DNA of 64,000 bases from Paenibacillus pabuli NBRC 13638 (lineage in GTDB: Bacteria > Bacillota > Bacilli > Paenibacillales > Paenibacillaceae), in contig NZ_BCNM01000012.1 in assembly GCF_001514495.1 (NCBI RefSeq), positions 1 to 64,000 of the forward strand. Reading direction: 5' to 3'. A model generated the notes under the pieces. That model had not been told where the DNA came from. It did not search any database and saw only the letters and a program-made list of their open reading frames with translations. Within the stretch, counting starts at the first letter, position 1. Every line of letters begins with the position of its first letter. Position numbers and translations under genes: made by a program. Shown piece by piece: positions 61,370-64,000 of this stretch.

Positions 61370-62260
61370 ATGGAGAAACGAAATGCCACGAGCGCGAAGC
61401 CCACAGCTCCGCATTCACCTATAGTTCGCATGGAGTCCTTGACCCAGATTCGAAAAATCATATTGACACTTCTGATGTCCGGTTTTGCCTTGCTGATGAT
61501 TATGCCGTTCATCTGGATGATCAGCACATCGTTCAAATCTCCTGCAGATGTATTCACCTATCCCATCCAGTGGATACCCTCCAGCCTGAACTGGGAGCAT
61601 CACATTAAGGTTTGGAGCGGAGCGGATACCTTTGCGACATATTATCTGAACTCGTTGAAAATATCGTTAATTAGCACGATCGGAGCTGTATTTCTCTCGG
61701 CTTTCGCAGCCTACGGCTTCGCACGGATTCAATTCAAAGGCCGGGAGACACTGTTCCTGATCTATCTCTCGATGATGATGGTGCCTCCGCAGGTGCTCTT
61801 TGTACCGAAGTTTCTGATGTTTGAGTGGGTCGGCATATATAACACGCATTGGGCATTGATCCTGCCTGGAATGTTCACGATCTTTGGGGTGTTTATGCTG
61901 CGGCAATTCTTCCTATCGGTGCCTTCGGAGATCTCGGAAGCGGCGTTCATCGACGGTGCCGGTCACCTGCGCATATTCTTCAGGCTTGTTCTACCCTTAG
62001 CGAAGCCTGCGCTTGCTACACTGGCGATTATTGATTTCTCTTGGCACTGGAATGACTATGAGAATGCGCTCGTGTTCCTGATCGACAAAGACCTGTACAC
62101 CGTGCCGCTCGGACTGCAGAACTTTATTCTGGAGAACAATGTGGACTACAACGGCATGATGGCCGCTGCCACGGCAGGCATTATCCCGATGATCATCGTC
62201 TTCCTGGTGGGACAGCATTATATCATCCAGGGCGTGGCTGGAAGCGCCGTGAAGGGTTAA
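61370..62260 (+). CDS. Sugar ABC transporter permease (CUT1)
   Basis: 296 residues with a basic cytoplasmic N-terminus, six membrane helices and EAA-like motif ISEAAFIDGAGHLRIFFRL. ATG 61370 is behind AAGGAGGGGAGG; the frame extends upstream into the first permease gene without a site. Completes the importer with the binding protein at 58945. Confidence 0.9.
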   Translation: MEKRNATSAKPTAPHSPIVRMESLTQIRKIILTLLMSGFALLMIMPFIWMISTSFKSPADVFTYPIQWIPSSLNWEHHIKVWSGADTFATYYLNSLKISLISTIGAVFLSAFAAYGFARIQFKGRETLFLIYLSMMMVPPQVLFVPKFLMFEWVGIYNTHWALILPGMFTIFGVFMLRQFFLSVPSEISEAAFIDGAGHLRIFFRLVLPLAKPALATLAIIDFSWHWNDYENALVFLIDKDLYTVPLGLQNFILENNVDYNGMMAAATAGIIPMIIVFLVGQHYIIQGVAGSAVKG

Positions 62261-62291
62261 AGCTGCGATCCCATAATATAACCCGGGAAAG

Positions 62292-62360
62292 TCAGATGGA
62301 TTCCATTCACATCCACACTATGAGATTTATTATTTTCATGAAGAATTGAGAAATTGCCGG
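62292..62360 (+). pseudogene. AraC regulator remnant with internal deletion
   Basis: SDGFHSHPHYEIYYFH is followed directly by EELRNCRV. In the AraC protein encoded at 50885 these two segments (SDGFHSHPHYEVYYFH and EELRNCRI) are about 75 residues apart. The stretch is therefore a deleted relic of a close paralog; neither start nor HTH remains. Confidence 0.65.
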
Positions 62361-62396
62361 GTAAAATCGCCAGTCATAGAAGTCTTCGTGGAGCCG

Positions 62397-62422
62397 ACCA
62401 GCTTGTCTGGTTGTTTTTTTTT
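62397..62422 (+). terminator. Rho-independent terminator
   Basis: ACCAG (62397-62401) and CTGGT (62407-62411) with a 5-nt loop, followed by a long T run. It ends the ABC transporter transcript after the AraC relic. Confidence 0.75.
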
Positions 62423-62525
62423 GTTCTTTTTCGTTAAGTAAATCGACATTATCGACATTACTGTGTTTAGAAGAAATGCAGAACAGGTAAAGAAAGGGTA
62501 ATGAAATAAGAGGAGGCGATCATGA

Positions 62526-62774
62526 ATGAAAGAGCGCACACCGGATCAAAATAACAACGATACCCATCCGAAACGTTTCCGTGACAATCCAGAGCAGTAT
62601 CAAACGGAGAAGGAAAGTTTGCTTGACCTTCATGAAGAAGAACAATCCGTAGACCCGATTCCAATGGAAGATCTGAATATGGAAGCACAGGAAGAGAAGG
62701 ATAAGGATCAGACCAAAAGTAACTCGTCTACGGAAGAGAAATATCGCACTGATTATCGCAAAAAAGACGAATGA
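62526..62774 (+). CDS. Small highly charged protein
   Basis: 82 residues, extremely hydrophilic (ESLLDLHEEEQSVDPIPMED, QEEKDKDQTKSNSSTEEKYR), probably disordered. AGGAGG lies 9 nt before ATG 62526; ATG 62522 opens a ten-codon frame. Not recognised; similar acidic stress-type proteins occur in Bacillota. Confidence 0.5.
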   Translation: MKERTPDQNNNDTHPKRFRDNPEQYQTEKESLLDLHEEEQSVDPIPMEDLNMEAQEEKDKDQTKSNSSTEEKYRTDYRKKDE

Positions 62775-62823
62775 AGGATAAAACCAAGTGGAGTTATGAA
62801 CAAACTTGTTAACGTGTTTTCAT

Positions 62824-62897
62824 AAATGTATGTCATGAATGTACATTTGGTGAAAATAAAATAGTTTGTTGACTAATGTATGTTACTATATTATAGT
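62824..62897 (+). promoter_or_regulatory. Promoter and operator-like repeats of the nitroreductase gene
   Basis: -35 TTGACT (62869-62874), 17-nt spacer, -10 TATAGT (62892-62897). Upstream, AAATGTA/TACATTT (62824-62830/62842-62848) is an inverted repeat, and ATGTATGT occurs at 62826 and again at 62876 inside the promoter spacer. This fits repression by a small winged-helix regulator. Confidence 0.6.
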
Positions 62898-62946
62898 TAC
62901 TATGTTGGCAATGAGGAAAATTACCATTTTGGGAGGTTGAATATTA

Positions 62947-63549
62947 ATGTCTACATCTTTCTTTGAAGCGTTGAAAAACAGAAGATCTTATTATGGAATC
63001 AGCAAGGAATCCACGATCTCGGATGCTAAAATTCAGGAAATCGTGGAAGAAGCGGTGAAATACACCCCGACTTCATTCAACTCACAAACATCTCGTGCTG
63101 TTGTTTTGCTCGGTGAACAACATGACAAACTGTGGAATCACACGGAAGAAATCTTGCGTGAAGTGGTTGGCAATGCAGAAGCATTCCAATCCACAGCTGA
63201 GAAAATGGCCGGATTCCGCAGCGGATACGGAACAGTTCTTTTCTTCGAAGATAACAATGTGATCGCACAGCTTCAACAAAATTTTGCATCGTATGCGGAT
63301 AACTTCCCGATCTGGGCGAACCAATCCAATGGTATGCTGCAGCTGGTGATCTGGACTGCATTGGAGCAAGAAGGTCTGGGAGCTTCCCTGCAGCACTATA
63401 ACCCGCTGATTGATGAGAAAGTTAAACAGGAATGGAACATTCCGGAGAACTGGAGACTGATCGCCCAAATGCCATTCGGCAAACCAACAGCAGCACCGGG
63501 CGAAAAAGAATTCCAACCGATTGATCAACGTGTAAAAGTACACAAGTAA
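62947..63549 (+). CDS. Nitroreductase family protein
   Basis: 200 residues. Frm2/Hbn1-like nitroreductase: FEALKNRRSYYGISKE, YTPTSFNSQTSRAVVL (FMN-binding), FFEDNNVI, and a C-terminal LIAQMPFGKPTAAPGEKEF. NAD(P)H-dependent FMN enzyme reducing nitro compounds or quinones. GGGAGG precedes ATG 62947. It has its own sigma-A promoter with repeat elements, so expression is probably inducible. Confidence 0.85.
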   Translation: MSTSFFEALKNRRSYYGISKESTISDAKIQEIVEEAVKYTPTSFNSQTSRAVVLLGEQHDKLWNHTEEILREVVGNAEAFQSTAEKMAGFRSGYGTVLFFEDNNVIAQLQQNFASYADNFPIWANQSNGMLQLVIWTALEQEGLGASLQHYNPLIDEKVKQEWNIPENWRLIAQMPFGKPTAAPGEKEFQPIDQRVKVHK

Positions 63550-63574
63550 GACTTTCGTCCAAAACCCGAATGTG

Positions 63575-63599
63575 ACCTCGAATCTTTATAGATTGAGGT
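63575..63599 (+). terminator. Hairpin after the nitroreductase gene
   Basis: ACCTC-G-AATCT (63575-63585) pairs with AGATT-GAGGT (63590-63599) through a TTAT loop. No T run follows, so termination is uncertain. Confidence 0.4.
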
Positions 63600-63700
63600 G
63601 CCATGGTTCAGCGAATTTCCCAATATTTAACCACATACGGCCTTGCTTCAATTTGATACGATGATGTAGATCGTACTCCATTGAAGTGAGGCTTTTTGAT

Positions 63701-64000
63701 GTGAATAATAGAATAACGAAACGTACCCGGCGAAAGCTATGGAAGGCTGTATTGTGCGGCGTACTGGCCATAGGATCATTCTCGATCGGTGAATCGACAA
63801 CGCAGGCAGCAGCGGCTCAGCAGGGGTTCCAGGATACAACCTCCAGTTATGCCAAGGAGGCCATTGCACATCTGGTCAAGGCAGGAATTGCTGCTGGCAC
63901 CTCCGAGAATATGTTTGAACCCAAAAAGGCGGTCACTCGTGCTGAATTTGCAACATTTGCCGTGAGACTACTGGGGTTGAAACCGGTAAAAAACCATATT
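63701..64000 (+). CDS. S-layer homology (SLH) domain protein, partial
   Basis: The first 100 codons of a gene that runs off the right edge. GTG 63701 starts a basic N-region (RITKRTRRKLWKAVLCG), a hydrophobic core and a likely signal cleavage after ALA-type residues near TTQAAAA. An SLH repeat follows: FQDTTSSYAKEAIAHLVKAG, IAAGTSENMFEPKKAVTRAEFATFAVRLLGL. SLH domains anchor proteins to pyruvylated cell-wall polymers. The rest of the protein is not visible. Confidence 0.8.
   Translation, partial: MNNRITKRTRRKLWKAVLCGVLAIGSFSIGESTTQAAAAQQGFQDTTSSYAKEAIAHLVKAGIAAGTSENMFEPKKAVTRAEFATFAVRLLGLKPVKNHI

Noticed and set aside
1..64000. An integron integrase, transposase or phage gene
   Set aside because: None seen in any frame; the cassette-array idea rests only on element architecture and gene content.
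1..64000. CRISPR arrays, tRNA or rRNA genes
   Set aside because: No regularly spaced identical repeats and no cloverleaf or rRNA segments were seen by eye.

Overview
This window most likely comes from a Paenibacillus-like member of the Bacillota. The grounds are strong AGGAGG-type ribosome binding sites with frequent TTG/GTG starts, YesM/YesN-type two-component genes next to solute-binding proteins and two permeases without their own ATPase, many AraC regulators, a pectin-type GH105 hydrolase, and an S-layer-homology protein running off the right edge. The genus is an inference from gene content; no rRNA, tRNA or housekeeping marker is present.

Region 1 (1 to about 36.1 kb) is AT-rich and almost entirely on the + strand. 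It is a long string of short, functionally unrelated genes: 17 GNAT acetyltransferases, three Nudix hydrolases, four small P-loop kinases (one like chloramphenicol phosphotransferase), an aminoglycoside-phosphotransferase-like kinase, a nucleotidyltransferase, a penicillin-binding-like serine hydrolase, a DinB protein, DUF proteins and an amidase. Broken genes and gene ends are frequent. In the first 17 kb, several intergenic gaps hold imperfect palindromes just 3' of a stop codon. The best ones follow the R''-spacer-L''...L'-spacer-R' plan of integron attC sites (1-47 and 9405-9504). No integrase is in the window. The reading as a degenerate cassette array is a hypothesis, offered beside the simpler one of a dispersed palindromic repeat family in an accessory hot spot.

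Region 2 (36.4-44.1 kb) is one operon closed by a terminator: AraC regulator, lipoprotein sugar-binding protein, two permeases, an uncharacterised 851-residue protein and a GH105 unsaturated glucuronyl/galacturonyl hydrolase. It looks like an oligogalacturonate or rhamnogalacturonan uptake and depolymerisation locus.

Region 3 (44.5-50 kb) returns to small AT-rich accessory genes: a secreted protein, a metallo-beta-lactamase fold hydrolase behind a structured leader, a DUF1648 membrane protein, two more GNATs, a TraB/TIKI-like protein, a frameshifted DUF6886 gene and a Cof-type HAD phosphatase.

Region 4 (50-64 kb) is more GC-rich and looks like core or metabolic DNA: glutathione peroxidase, AraC regulator, acyl-ACP thioesterase, a minus-strand FAD-dependent oxidoreductase divergent from an AraC gene, then a sensor kinase, response regulator and a complete sugar ABC importer, followed by a small acidic protein, a nitroreductase and the start of an SLH-domain protein.

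A recurring theme is partial gene copies: 3' tails (25855, 29229, 52585), a 5' head (33800), an internally deleted AraC copy (62292) and a CysK head fused to foreign sequence (30669). Recombination seems to have repeatedly clipped genes here.
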